A stretch of 64,000 nt of DNA from Pseudomonadota bacterium (GTDB lineage: Bacteria > Desulfobacterota > Binatia > UBA9968), in contig JAJPJQ010000014.1 in assembly GCA_021324155.1 (NCBI GenBank), positions 1-64,000 of the forward strand. Direction: 5' to 3'. Both the position numbers and the translations under genes were made by a program. Shown here piece by piece: positions 40,685 through 49,680 of this stretch (the first letter of the stretch is position 1; the number at the start of each line of letters is the position of its first letter). The notes under the pieces are model-generated. The model was given only the letters and a program-made list of their open reading frames with translations, had not been told where the DNA came from and searched no databases.

Positions 40685-41968
40685 ATGAGCGCATTTCGCG
40701 ATGTGGCGCGGACCGTTTCGTCGTGCGCGGTATTGCTGGTGGTTACGTTGCTGGCGGACCCGGCGCGCGCGCAGGAAGATGTCATTCAGTCTCTCAAGAA
40801 CTCCCTGGCTGATATCCAGAGGCAGCTCAAAGACGCGCTCACGCGCATCGAGCAGCTGGAAAAAGAAAAAGCGGCGGCGGCTGAAAAGGTCGAGGAGGTC
40901 GAGTCCTCGACATCGTCGCGCTTGGGGCAGGTGGAAAAATCGGTTCAGGCGGTGCAGAGCGCGGCCTCGGCGCTGAACCCGGCGATCGGCGCGGTGCTCG
41001 ACGCCAACGTCCAGCACCGAAGTAAAACCGGCGGCAATTTCGATTTCCGCAGCGCCGAAATCGGGCTGGCGGCGTCGGTCGACCCATTCGCCCGCATGTA
41101 CGCGTTTATCAACGGAACGAAAGACGGCGTCGAGGTCGACGAAGCGGCAGCGATCACCACCTCGCTGCCGTGGAACTTGACGGCCAAAGGCGGACGCTTC
41201 CTCGCCGACTTCGGCCGCTTTCCCAAGACGCACGAGCACGAGCTGCCGTTCGTCAACGAGCCCCTCTCAATCGAGCGGTTTGTCGGCGGCGAGAGCCAAG
41301 CCGACGGAGTGGAAGTGAGCTATCTTTTTCCCACGCCGTTCTTCCTGCGCGCCACGATGGGCGGCATGAATAAAATCGGCGAAGCCAACGACCGGACCAG
41401 CAACGGCAAAAACCGCGCCTGGAGCAGATTCACCTATCTCACGCGACTTAATAGCTACCTGGACCTCAACGACAATAACAACGTAGAGTTTGGAACCAGC
41501 TTCGCGTACACGCCGAGCGTTCGCCTGCGCCACGATACATCGGGCGGCCCGCGCTTCCTCGGCGGCGTCGATCTGACCTACCGGTACCAGCCGCTCGGCA
41601 GCGTCATTTACCAGGGTCTCACAGTCGGGTCCGAGCTCTTCGTCAACAATGAGCGGCTATTCGCCGACGATGTGGCGCAGCGGCGCACAGCATTGGGCGG
41701 GTATAGCTACGCCGAGCTCAAGCTCAACAAGAACTGGTCAACCGGATTTCTCTTCGACTACGCCCCGGGCCTGTCGAGCCCGGGAAAGAAGACGATCGGG
41801 TATTCGCCGTTCCTTACCTGGAACATCAGCGAGTTCAACCGCCTTCGCTTCCAATTTACCCATGCCGACGATCATGTCCGCGAGGACAAGGACGATGGCG
41901 GCAATCAGTTCTTTCTCCAGTGGACGACCGTCATCGGCGCGCATACGCACGGCTTTGTCGGGCGTTAA
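40685..41968 (+). CDS. Outer-membrane barrel with N-terminal coiled coil, metal-uptake locus
   Basis: 427 aa from ATG 40685, GGAGG upstream. Signal peptide (~1-30, ending ARAQED), then a coiled coil (~35-80: IQSLKNSLADIQRQLKDAL, RIEQLEKEK) and a barrel domain with DFRSAEIGLAASVDPFAR and LFVNNERLFADDV. This layout is seen in outer-membrane proteins beside zinc ABC systems. TonB-box absent. Followed after 22 bases by the metal-binding protein gene, so likely the outer-membrane entry of the same uptake system. Confidence 0.8.
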   Translation: MSAFRDVARTVSSCAVLLVVTLLADPARAQEDVIQSLKNSLADIQRQLKDALTRIEQLEKEKAAAAEKVEEVESSTSSRLGQVEKSVQAVQSAASALNPAIGAVLDANVQHRSKTGGNFDFRSAEIGLAASVDPFARMYAFINGTKDGVEVDEAAAITTSLPWNLTAKGGRFLADFGRFPKTHEHELPFVNEPLSIERFVGGESQADGVEVSYLFPTPFFLRATMGGMNKIGEANDRTSNGKNRAWSRFTYLTRLNSYLDLNDNNNVEFGTSFAYTPSVRLRHDTSGGPRFLGGVDLTYRYQPLGSVIYQGLTVGSELFVNNERLFADDVAQRRTALGGYSYAELKLNKNWSTGFLFDYAPGLSSPGKKTIGYSPFLTWNISEFNRLRFQFTHADDHVREDKDDGGNQFFLQWTTVIGAHTHGFVGR

Positions 41969-41990
41969 AAAAAATGAACGAGGAGTTAAC

Positions 41991-42923
41991 ATGAAGCCGT
42001 TAATGAAAAAGAAAATTTTCATCGCCATTTTGTTCGCTCCTGCGCTGGCTTTGGTTCCGGCGCGCATTTTGTACGCGCAGTCGATCCGCGTGGTCGCCAC
42101 ATGGCCGGCGCTCGCCGACATCACCAAGCAGATCGGCAAAGAGCAGGTCAGCGTCGAAAGCCTCGCGACGGGAGTCGAGGATCCGCACGGCGTTCCTGTG
42201 AAACCGAGCTTCGTGCCGAAGCTCAACCGCGCCAACGTGCTGATTCTTACCGGGCTCGACGACGAGCACTCGTGGCTGCCGGCTCTGCTGGAAGTCGCGA
42301 GTAATCCGAAGCTCATGCCCGGACAGCCGGGCTACATCGATTGCTCGGTCGGCATACCCGTGGTCGACGCGCCGGCGCGCCTCGACCGCGCCGAAGGGGA
42401 TTTGCACCCGAAGGGCAACCCGCACTATCTCCTCGATCCCGTGCGGGCCAAAACGGTGGCGCAGAATATCGCCGCGGGCCTTTCGCGGAATTTTCCGCAG
42501 CATCAGGCGTTGTTCGAGCGCAACCTCAAGGCGTATCTCGCCGAGCTAGACGACTGGATCGGACGCTGGCAAAAAATCGCCGCGCCGCTCAAGGGAGTCA
42601 AGTTCGTCGAATATCATCCTGAGTGGGCCTATTTCGCCAATCGCTTCGGTATGAAGCGCGTCGGCAGCGTAGAGATCAAGCCCGGGATCGAGCCGACGCC
42701 GAATTATCTCGTGAGCCTCGTCCAGGAGATCAAGGAGCAGAAAGCGCAGGTCTTGCTCTATGGCGCGCAAAACCCGCGCCTGCCGCAGCAGATTGCCGGC
42801 GAGACCGGCATCAAAGTGCTGCGGCTTTACAGCAGCGGCGGCGGGCGGCCCGAGACGGACACCTACATCAAATGGATCGACTACACCGTTCGCACGCTTG
42901 TCGGTGCGGTGGGGAACGGTTGA
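41991..42923 (+). CDS. Metal ABC transporter solute-binding protein (ZnuA/TroA-like)
   Basis: 310 aa with GAGGAG before ATG 41991; signal peptide ~1-30 (RILYAQS). Cluster A-I fold: VVATWPALADITKQIG, DPHGVPVKPSF, GDLHPKGNPHYLLDP and VEYHPEWAYFANRFG supply the His ligands typical of Zn/Mn binding. No long His-rich loop. Works with the ATPase and permease encoded next. Confidence 0.92.
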   Translation: MKPLMKKKIFIAILFAPALALVPARILYAQSIRVVATWPALADITKQIGKEQVSVESLATGVEDPHGVPVKPSFVPKLNRANVLILTGLDDEHSWLPALLEVASNPKLMPGQPGYIDCSVGIPVVDAPARLDRAEGDLHPKGNPHYLLDPVRAKTVAQNIAAGLSRNFPQHQALFERNLKAYLAELDDWIGRWQKIAAPLKGVKFVEYHPEWAYFANRFGMKRVGSVEIKPGIEPTPNYLVSLVQEIKEQKAQVLLYGAQNPRLPQQIAGETGIKVLRLYSSGGGRPETDTYIKWIDYTVRTLVGAVGNG

Positions 42924-42926
42924 GCC

Positions 42927-43637
42927 ATGATGAAATCTGCAACCGCGGAAGACGAAAAATTATCCACCAGAGCGGCGCCGCTGGTCGCGCTCGACGGCGT
43001 CGCTATCGGCTATAGCTCGGCGCCGGTCGTCGAAGGCGTCGATCTAGCGATACGTACCGGCGATCTCATCGGCTTCGCGGGCCCGAACGGGTCGGGAAAA
43101 ACGACGATCCTGCGCGCGATCCTGGGGCTTTTGCCGCCGCTGCGCGGAAGCATTACGCGCTCGTGCGCGCTCTCCGCATTCGGCTACGTGCCGCAGAGCG
43201 CCGCGCTCGATCCGCAGTTTCCGCTGAATGTTTCTGAAATCGTCGAGATGGGCGCCTACGGCCGCGTAACGCGGTTCGGGATTCTGCCGCACAGCGAGCG
43301 CCGGCGGATCGCCGAAGTCCTGGAGCAGGTCGGACTGCCGCATCTCGCCGGGAAACCCTTCTTCTCGCTCTCCGGCGGGCAGAAGCAGCGCATCCTGATC
43401 GCACGTGCTCTGATGGTGAACCCAAAGATCATGATCCTTGACGAGCCGCTTTCCGGCGTCGACCGCGCCTCGCAGCGCGCGATCACCGAATTGCTCATCA
43501 AGCTCAACCACGAGCGGCGCCTCGCAATATTTTTTTCGAGCCACGATCTGGAAATGGTGCGCGAGGTCTCGGAAAAAATCCTGCGGATCGACAAGGGCAA
43601 AGTGTGGTGGGAGGAGAAAGGAGCGGTGTTGGCCTGA
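42927..43637 (+). CDS. Metal ABC transporter ATP-binding protein
   Basis: 236 aa from ATG 42927, three bases after the binding protein. Walker A GPNGSGKTT (~52-60), Q-loop YVPQSA, signature LSGGQKQR (~149) and Walker B MILDEPLSG (~170), with a switch His in SSHDLEMV. Closest in pattern to ZnuC/MntB-type ATPases. The stop is immediately followed by the permease ATG. Confidence 0.93.
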   Translation: MMKSATAEDEKLSTRAAPLVALDGVAIGYSSAPVVEGVDLAIRTGDLIGFAGPNGSGKTTILRAILGLLPPLRGSITRSCALSAFGYVPQSAALDPQFPLNVSEIVEMGAYGRVTRFGILPHSERRRIAEVLEQVGLPHLAGKPFFSLSGGQKQRILIARALMVNPKIMILDEPLSGVDRASQRAITELLIKLNHERRLAIFFSSHDLEMVREVSEKILRIDKGKVWWEEKGAVLA

Positions 43638-45083
43638 ATGGAAACGTTGCTGCAGATTCTCAATCCATCCTATCTTCTCTTTCCGGCGCTCGTCGGCAGC
43701 GCGATTCTGGGGTTCGTATGCCCCTCTGTCGGCGCCTATCTGATCCTTAGAAGGACGATCTTTCTCGGCCTTACGCTGCCGCAAGTCGCCGCCGCCGGCG
43801 TCGCGTTCGCGTTTTGGATGGCTCAGCTCGGTTTCGCGGCGGCGTTCCCGGCGAGCGAGCGTTTTTTGGGAATGGCGGGCTCGCTCTTGTTCACGTTCGT
43901 CGCGCTGCTGCTGTTCGCGTATTTCGAGCGGCGGGGCAAGGGAACCGCCGAAGGCCGGCTCGCCGCGGCGTACGCCTTGGCCGGCGCGCTGACCATTCTC
44001 TTCATCGTCTTCAATCCCGCGGGCGAGATCGAGATCCTCGGTATGCTGAAGGGTGAGGTGCTTTCGCTCGCCAAAGGCGAGATCAAACTCCTCGCTGCCG
44101 TCTTCGGCTTCGTGGTCGCGGCGATGTTTCTTTTCCGCAGAGAGTTTCTGTTGAGCGCCTTCGATCGCGATCTGTCGTTTCTGCTGAAGGGCGGCAATAC
44201 GCTCTGGGACGTCATTCTCTATTTGCTTGCCGGCCTCAGCATCGCCGTCGGCGTCATCATGGCCGGACCACTGTTGATCTTCGGCTTTTTGGTGCTGCCG
44301 GCGCTGGCGGCGAAGCCGATCGTCAAAGGCATGACGGCTTTCTTGTGGCTCGCGCCGCTGCTCGGGGTGCTGATGGCGTTTCTCGGTTTTTACCTCTCGG
44401 TCAAGCTCGACACGCCGCTCGGTCCGACGGACGTCGCGGTCGGCTGCGCCATGTTGTTTATCGCGAACCTCGCGCGCGCTCTTCCGTTGCGCTCGGCGGC
44501 TACAGCACTGATGGTCATCATCGCATCGCTGTTCGCCGGCTGTGCTTCGGTGCAGGCGCCCGCGGCGTTTCCGGCGCCCGGAAGCGCGCCGCTGTGGCTC
44601 GCGCGGCCGAGCAACGACACGAATCTCAACCTGGCTCTGCCGGAAAACAACCCGCTGCGCTCGCTCGCGGAGATGGCAGGGAAAATTCCCAACGAATCAC
44701 GCCAAACCGTTATGGACCTGCTCCGGGACGAGCTGCAAAGCGAGCTCAAGCGGCGCGGCTTCCAGGTCTCGCGTCCAGAGGAAGCCGATAAGCGCATCGC
44801 CAATTTTCCGTTTGCCGCCGAAACCGCCGCCGGCAATGCGCGCCAGGGAAAGCTTGCGGGGCTTCTCCTATTGACGGACATTCTCCGCTGGAACGCCGAC
44901 TCCAGGCAATTCATCGGCGTGATCGCGGATTTCAAATTAATCCGCATCGTCGACGGCGCGACGCTCTGGCAGCGCCGCTACCAGCGCGCGGTGCCGACGC
45001 CGAGCGCGACCAATCTCGCACAAGCGTCTTCGGACGCGGTGAAAATGGTCGTGCGCGATATTTTAGACCCGGCCGGCTCCTAA
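43638..45083 (+). CDS. Metal ABC permease fused to lipoprotein-like domain
   Basis: 481 aa. Residues 1-~285 are a ZnuB-like ABC-3 permease with about eight helices (SVGAYLILRRTIFLGLTLPQ, ALTILFIVFNPAGE). At Met292 (ATG 44511) a second hydrophobic stretch MVIIASLFAGCASVQ has the shape of a lipoprotein signal with lipobox Cys, followed by ~190 residues of a soluble domain (ALPENNPLRSLAEMAG, LRDELQSELKRRGFQV, VIADFKLIRIVDGATLWQ). There is no stop between the two, and no ribosome-binding site before ATG 44511. Either a true fusion or two genes merged by loss of a stop. Confidence 0.85.
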   Translation: METLLQILNPSYLLFPALVGSAILGFVCPSVGAYLILRRTIFLGLTLPQVAAAGVAFAFWMAQLGFAAAFPASERFLGMAGSLLFTFVALLLFAYFERRGKGTAEGRLAAAYALAGALTILFIVFNPAGEIEILGMLKGEVLSLAKGEIKLLAAVFGFVVAAMFLFRREFLLSAFDRDLSFLLKGGNTLWDVILYLLAGLSIAVGVIMAGPLLIFGFLVLPALAAKPIVKGMTAFLWLAPLLGVLMAFLGFYLSVKLDTPLGPTDVAVGCAMLFIANLARALPLRSAATALMVIIASLFAGCASVQAPAAFPAPGSAPLWLARPSNDTNLNLALPENNPLRSLAEMAGKIPNESRQTVMDLLRDELQSELKRRGFQVSRPEEADKRIANFPFAAETAAGNARQGKLAGLLLLTDILRWNADSRQFIGVIADFKLIRIVDGATLWQRRYQRAVPTPSATNLAQASSDAVKMVVRDILDPAGS

Positions 45084-45129
45084 TCCGCGCTCATTGCGAC
45101 GCGAAATCGATTGCTGTTACACTGCCTGC

Positions 45130-46011
45130 ATGCGCCGTGGTTTCCTCGCGCTCGCAGTCATTTCAGTCACGGTCGCCTTCGGCTTTGTATCGTGCAGCTG
45201 GCGCGCCGCGTCGAAGGTGATGCCATGGGCCGGCCGCACCCCGAAAGTCGCGCTGGTGCTTCCCGGGATCGGCGCGCGCGGCTTCGCCCACGTCGGCGTC
45301 ATCCGCGTTCTCGAGCGGCAGAAAATCCCGATCGACATCATCGTGGGCACGGATACCGGCAGCCTGATCGGCGCGATCTACGCCGAGCGAAAAAGCGCGT
45401 CGGATTTGGAGCGCATCGCGTTGGCGCTCGAAGAAAATGACATCTTCGATTACGACTTCATCAATCCGACGCAGGGATTCGCGCGCGGCGAGCGGCTGGA
45501 AAATTTCATCGTGAAGCGGGTCTCCTCGCGCGACATCGAGCGGCTGAGAATGCCTTTCGCCGCGATGGCGACGGATCTGGAGACCGGCGCGGCGGTGGCG
45601 CTCACGTCCGGCTCGCTCGCGCGCGCGGTGCGCGCATCGACCGCAATTCCGGGGATTTTCGCGCCGGTCGCGCACGAGGGAAAGCTCCTCACCGACGGCC
45701 TCGTGCTTGACAACGTTCCGATCGGCACGGCGCGGAAGCTCGGCGCCGATGTCGTGATCGCGGTTGACCTCACCGACGGCATGCCCGCCGCGCAGACGAA
45801 AAATACTTTCGAGACTCTGCTGCAGAGTCTGTTTCTCGCCACGCGACAGTCGTCCGCGCTCGCATTGCGGCAGGCCGACGTTGTCATCCGCCCAAAGCTC
45901 GGCAACGCCGGCCTGATGGACTTCACGCGCAAGAAAGAGCTCGTCGCGCTCGGCATGGCGGCGGCGGAAGAAGCGCTGCCCGCGATCCGCAACAAAATCG
46001 GAATCAAATAA
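45130..46011 (+). CDS. Patatin-like lipoprotein lacking the catalytic serine
   Basis: 293 aa from ATG 45130 (MRRGFLALAV); the signal has a lipobox-like VSC (Cys22). The patatin oxyanion loop is present (GIGARGFAHVGVI), but the nucleophile elbow reads VGTDTGSLIGA, with Asp75 where GxSxG has Ser; the second catalytic Asp appears in LLTDGLVLDN. RSSTAIPG-type helix (ASTAIPGIFAPV) is intact. Fold kept, hydrolase activity doubtful. Eleven bases of overlap-free spacing from the metal permease, 46 bases downstream of its stop. Confidence 0.82.
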   Translation: MRRGFLALAVISVTVAFGFVSCSWRAASKVMPWAGRTPKVALVLPGIGARGFAHVGVIRVLERQKIPIDIIVGTDTGSLIGAIYAERKSASDLERIALALEENDIFDYDFINPTQGFARGERLENFIVKRVSSRDIERLRMPFAAMATDLETGAAVALTSGSLARAVRASTAIPGIFAPVAHEGKLLTDGLVLDNVPIGTARKLGADVVIAVDLTDGMPAAQTKNTFETLLQSLFLATRQSSALALRQADVVIRPKLGNAGLMDFTRKKELVALGMAAAEEALPAIRNKIGIK

Positions 46012-46027
46012 TTCGAGGAGAGCGCCG

Positions 46028-47374
46028 CTAGGTCTTGGCGCTTTGCTCCTTGGTCTCTGCAGGCTTTTTGTGCGTCGCCTCGAGCTTCACTTTCACGATG
46101 CGCCGGCCTTCCATGTCGACGATTGTCAAACGGTAGCCGTTGTGCTCGACAACCTCGCCGCCGCGCGGAATGCGTTTAAGCTTCGCGAGCACGAAGCCGG
46201 CGAGCGTCAGGTACTCGGGCGACTCCTCGAACGGGAGATTGTAGTCGGTTTTTAAATCCTTCAATTGCGCCGAGCCCTGGATCACCAGCGAGCCGTCGGG
46301 CAGGCGCTCGACCGGCCCGCGCTCCTCACGGTCGTACTCGTCGCGGATCTCGCCGACGATCTCTTCGAGGAGATCCTCGAGCGTGACCAGGCCCTCGACC
46401 TCGCCGAACTCGTTCACCACCAGCGCGATCGCGATGCGACGGCGCTGGAGATCCTTCAGCAGCTGGCTGATCGGCAGCGAGCTCGGCACAAAGAACGGCG
46501 GATGCAGATGTTCGCGGATATGGAAGACCGCTTTTTCCTGGATCGCGCGCAGCAGGTCCTTGTAATAAAGAACGCCGACGACGCGGTCGAGCTCGCCCTC
46601 ATGGACCGGGATGCGCGAGAAGCCGCTCTCGACGAAGCTTTTAAGCACCTCTTCGGAAGTGGCGTTGACTTCCAGCGCGTGAATCTCTGTACGCGGTATC
46701 ATCACCGCCTTCACCGGCGTGTCGACGAACTCGAAGACGCTGTGAATCAGTTCCTTTTCCGTCTCGTTGAAAATGCCTTTCGCCGCGCCCTCGCGAATGA
46801 GCGATTTTACTTCCTCTTCGGAGATGAAGGTTGCGTCGCCGGCGCCTTTGCCGCCGAAGAGCCTCAGCACGGTGTTGCTCGACGCCGTAAGAATGGCGAC
46901 GAACAACGCGGTCATGCGCGAGAAAAATTCGATCGGCCGCGCTACCATGAGAGCGATACTCTCGGAGTAGCGTAGCGCGAGCGATTTGGGCACGAGTTCG
47001 CCCAGGATCAGTGAGAAATAGGCGATCGGCCCGCTGACGAGGACGATGGTGAGCGATTCCGCCCACTCCTGGACAAAAGGAACTGGCGCCGACTGGATCA
47101 ACGGCTTCAGATACTTGATGGAGGCAGCGCCACCGATCGCAGAGGCGAGCGTGGCCATGAGTGTGACGCCGATCTGCACGGTTGCGAGGAAGCGGTCGGG
47201 ATCGTCTTTGAGGCGCGCCACGGCGGCGGCCGAGCGGACGCCTTTTTCCAAGAGGCTCTGGATGCGGGTCTTGCGCGTGGCGATGATCGCGATCTCGGAG
47301 GCGGAGAAAAATGCGGTGATCAATATGAAAACGAAAATCAGCGCGACCTCGAACCACAAGGTATCGAGAGACAT
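46028..47374 (-). CDS. CorC/HlyC-family CNNM-type membrane protein
   Basis: 448 aa from ATG 47374, GAGGGGG upstream. DUF21 membrane domain (1-~190: FFSASEIAIIATRKTR, GELVPKSLALRYSE), two CBS domains (~210-335: VMIPRTEIHALE, FGEVEGLVTLEDLLEEIVGEI) and a C-terminal CorC/HlyC domain (~350-430). Probably a magnesium/sodium-linked transporter in the inner membrane. The stop lies in a small hairpin (agcgcc/ggcgct, 46021-46042). Divergent from recD2. Confidence 0.92.
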   Translation of the reverse strand: MSLDTLWFEVALIFVFILITAFFSASEIAIIATRKTRIQSLLEKGVRSAAAVARLKDDPDRFLATVQIGVTLMATLASAIGGAASIKYLKPLIQSAPVPFVQEWAESLTIVLVSGPIAYFSLILGELVPKSLALRYSESIALMVARPIEFFSRMTALFVAILTASSNTVLRLFGGKGAGDATFISEEEVKSLIREGAAKGIFNETEKELIHSVFEFVDTPVKAVMIPRTEIHALEVNATSEEVLKSFVESGFSRIPVHEGELDRVVGVLYYKDLLRAIQEKAVFHIREHLHPPFFVPSSLPISQLLKDLQRRRIAIALVVNEFGEVEGLVTLEDLLEEIVGEIRDEYDREERGPVERLPDGSLVIQGSAQLKDLKTDYNLPFEESPEYLTLAGFVLAKLKRIPRGGEVVEHNGYRLTIVDMEGRRIVKVKLEATHKKPAETKEQSAKT

Positions 47375-47417
47375 AGAATAAGCCCCCTCAGGGTTCCGGA
47401 ATATTCTCGAAACAACG

Positions 47418-47446
47418 ATCATACCGGTTTTTGACCCGTCCGACAA
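47418..47446 (-). promoter_or_regulatory. Sigma-70-type promoter of CorC gene
   Basis: On the minus strand ttgtcg (47446-47441), 17 bases, tatgat (47423-47418, 5/6). Start ~47411, giving a 37-base leader with the GAGGGGG ribosome-binding site. Confidence 0.5.
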
Positions 47447-47478
47447 AGGCTTGGAGAGCGGGTCGTCTTTGGAGTAGG

Positions 47479-49680
47479 ATGGCGCGAAGGAACGCCGTGG
47501 CGAACAATCTTCGCGAAAAATCCCTGCTGCAAGGCACGATTACGCGCATCACTTATCAGGACGCGGACGCGCCCTATACGGTTGCGCGGCTGGAGGTCGA
47601 CGACATCGAGGAAGTCACCGTCGTCGGCGGTATTTTCCCCGTGAGCGAGGGCGAGGAGATCAAGGTCGGCGGCAGTTGGAAAATACACCCGCGCTACGGC
47701 CTGCAGTTTCAAGCCGAGCACTGGGAGAAAATCGAGCCGGCTACTCTCGCCGGCATCGAAAAATACCTGGGCTCCGGGCTCATCAAGGGCATCGGACCGA
47801 GCTACGCCAAGCGGCTCGTCGCAGCGTTCGGCCTCAATACGCTCAAAGTCCTCACCGACGAGCCGAGCAAGGTCATGAAAGTCTCCGGCATCGGCCGCGT
47901 TCGCGCCGCGCGCATCCTGCGCGCTTGGCGCGAGCAGCGCGGGATGCAGGACGTCATGGTTTTTCTTCAGGGCCACGGCGTCGGCAGCTCACTGGCGCTG
48001 AAAATCTACCGCGCCTTCGGCGCCGAGACCGTCGCGCGCGTGAAAGAGAATCCGTACTGCCTCGCCGAGGAGATTTACGGCGTCGGCTTCATTCTGGCCG
48101 ACCGTATCGCGTCGACGCTCGGCATCAGCGGCGACTTCCCGCTCCGCGTCCAAGCGGGACTCATGCACGTGCTCAAGAAATTCGCCGACGACGGACACTG
48201 CTATGTGCCGCTTAAGGCGTTGAAAGCGAACGCTGCCGCGCTGCTCCAGGTAGATGAGGACGTCGCCGAGCACGCGGTCGGAAAGCTCGCATTCGAGGGA
48301 AAGCTCGTCGTCGACGAGCGCGGCGACGACGAAGACAAGCGCGTCTACCCGCGCGATCTCTACGAGGCGGAGCGGAGCGTCGCCGCGCACATCCAGCGGC
48401 TGATGGCTAGTCCATCGGACATCAAAGGCTTGAAGGCATTCAACCTTTCCGCACTTCAACGCTCCGATTCCGCATCCGTGCTCCTCGAGCCCGAGCAACG
48501 CGACGCGATAGTCCATGCGCTTAGCCACAAGATGCTCGTCATCACCGGCGGCCCGGGCACGGGGAAAACCACGCTGCTCATCGCATTGTTAAAAATTCTC
48601 AAGCACGCGGAAGTCTCCTTCGCCCTGGCGGCTCCGACCGGCCGTGCGGCAAAACGCATGGCCGAGCTCTCCGGCGAAGAAGCGCGCACGATCCATCGCC
48701 TGCTCGAGTACAATCCGCACGAGGGTGGCTTTCTACGCGACGAGGGCGATCCGATCCAGGCATCCGTGATCGTGGTCGACGAAGCGTCGATGCTAGACCT
48801 ACCGCTGTTCGATCATCTGCTTACCGCGGTTGCGCCGGAAAGTCACCTCGTTCTCGTCGGCGACGTCGACCAACTGCCGTCGGTTGGCCCCGGCGGCGTG
48901 CTGCGCGATCTCATCGATTCGAAGGCCGTGCCGGTCGTCGTGCTCAAGCGGATTTTTCGCCAGGCCGGCGAGAGTCTCATCGTTCAGAACGCGCACCGCA
49001 TTCTCCGCGGCGAGCAGCTGACGCTCGAAGCCGACGCCGACCGGCGGGATTTTGTTTTCATCGTCCGCGAGCGCGAAGAAGACGCACTCGGCGTTATCCA
49101 GGAACTCGTGAAGGAGCGCATCCCACGCCGCTTCGGCGTCGACGGCGCGCAGGATATCCAGCTCCTGAGCCCGATGCATCGAGGACTCCTCGGCACCGTG
49201 AACCTCAACCGCGAGCTCCAGCAGCTGCTCAATCCCGCCGGCTTGAGCATCGAGCGCGGCGGCACGACTTTGCGGCTGAACGATCGCGTGATGCAGCTCA
49301 GAAATAATTACGACAAAGGCATTTTCAACGGCGACCTGGGGAGAATCACCGCCGTCAATATCGAAGAAGGGGAGCTCGCCGTAGACTTCGACGGCAAGCG
49401 GATTCCCTACAACGCCGACGATCTCGACGAGATCGGCCTCGCCTACGCGATCTCGGTGCACAAGAGCCAGGGCAGCGAATATCCCGTCGTGATCATTCCG
49501 CTGCACACGTCGCACTTCCCCATGCTGCACCGCAGCATCCTTTATACCGCGGTGACGCGCGGCCGCGAGCTCGTCGTGCTCGTCGGCAGCAAGCGCGCGG
49601 TCGCGATGGCGATACGGAATATCCGGATCGAGAAAAGATTTACGGGGTTGAAGGAGAGGCTGCAGGGGAATAGTTTTTGA
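47479..49680 (+). CDS. recD2: ATP-dependent RecD2-like helicase
   Basis: 733 aa from ATG 47479 with GGAG close upstream. N-terminal OB-like region, helix-hairpin-helix repeats (~90-200: SGLIKGIGPSYAKRLV, VSGIGRVRAARIL, YGVGFILADRIA), then superfamily 1B helicase motifs: Walker A GGPGTGKTT, APTGRAAKRM, VVDEASMLD, GDVDQLPSVG, and the C-terminal AYAISVHKSQGSEYP and YTAVTRGRELVVL. RecD2 acts without RecBC in 5'-3' unwinding and repair. Confidence 0.95.
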   Translation: MARRNAVANNLREKSLLQGTITRITYQDADAPYTVARLEVDDIEEVTVVGGIFPVSEGEEIKVGGSWKIHPRYGLQFQAEHWEKIEPATLAGIEKYLGSGLIKGIGPSYAKRLVAAFGLNTLKVLTDEPSKVMKVSGIGRVRAARILRAWREQRGMQDVMVFLQGHGVGSSLALKIYRAFGAETVARVKENPYCLAEEIYGVGFILADRIASTLGISGDFPLRVQAGLMHVLKKFADDGHCYVPLKALKANAAALLQVDEDVAEHAVGKLAFEGKLVVDERGDDEDKRVYPRDLYEAERSVAAHIQRLMASPSDIKGLKAFNLSALQRSDSASVLLEPEQRDAIVHALSHKMLVITGGPGTGKTTLLIALLKILKHAEVSFALAAPTGRAAKRMAELSGEEARTIHRLLEYNPHEGGFLRDEGDPIQASVIVVDEASMLDLPLFDHLLTAVAPESHLVLVGDVDQLPSVGPGGVLRDLIDSKAVPVVVLKRIFRQAGESLIVQNAHRILRGEQLTLEADADRRDFVFIVREREEDALGVIQELVKERIPRRFGVDGAQDIQLLSPMHRGLLGTVNLNRELQQLLNPAGLSIERGGTTLRLNDRVMQLRNNYDKGIFNGDLGRITAVNIEEGELAVDFDGKRIPYNADDLDEIGLAYAISVHKSQGSEYPVVIIPLHTSHFPMLHRSILYTAVTRGRELVVLVGSKRAVAMAIRNIRIEKRFTGLKERLQGNSF

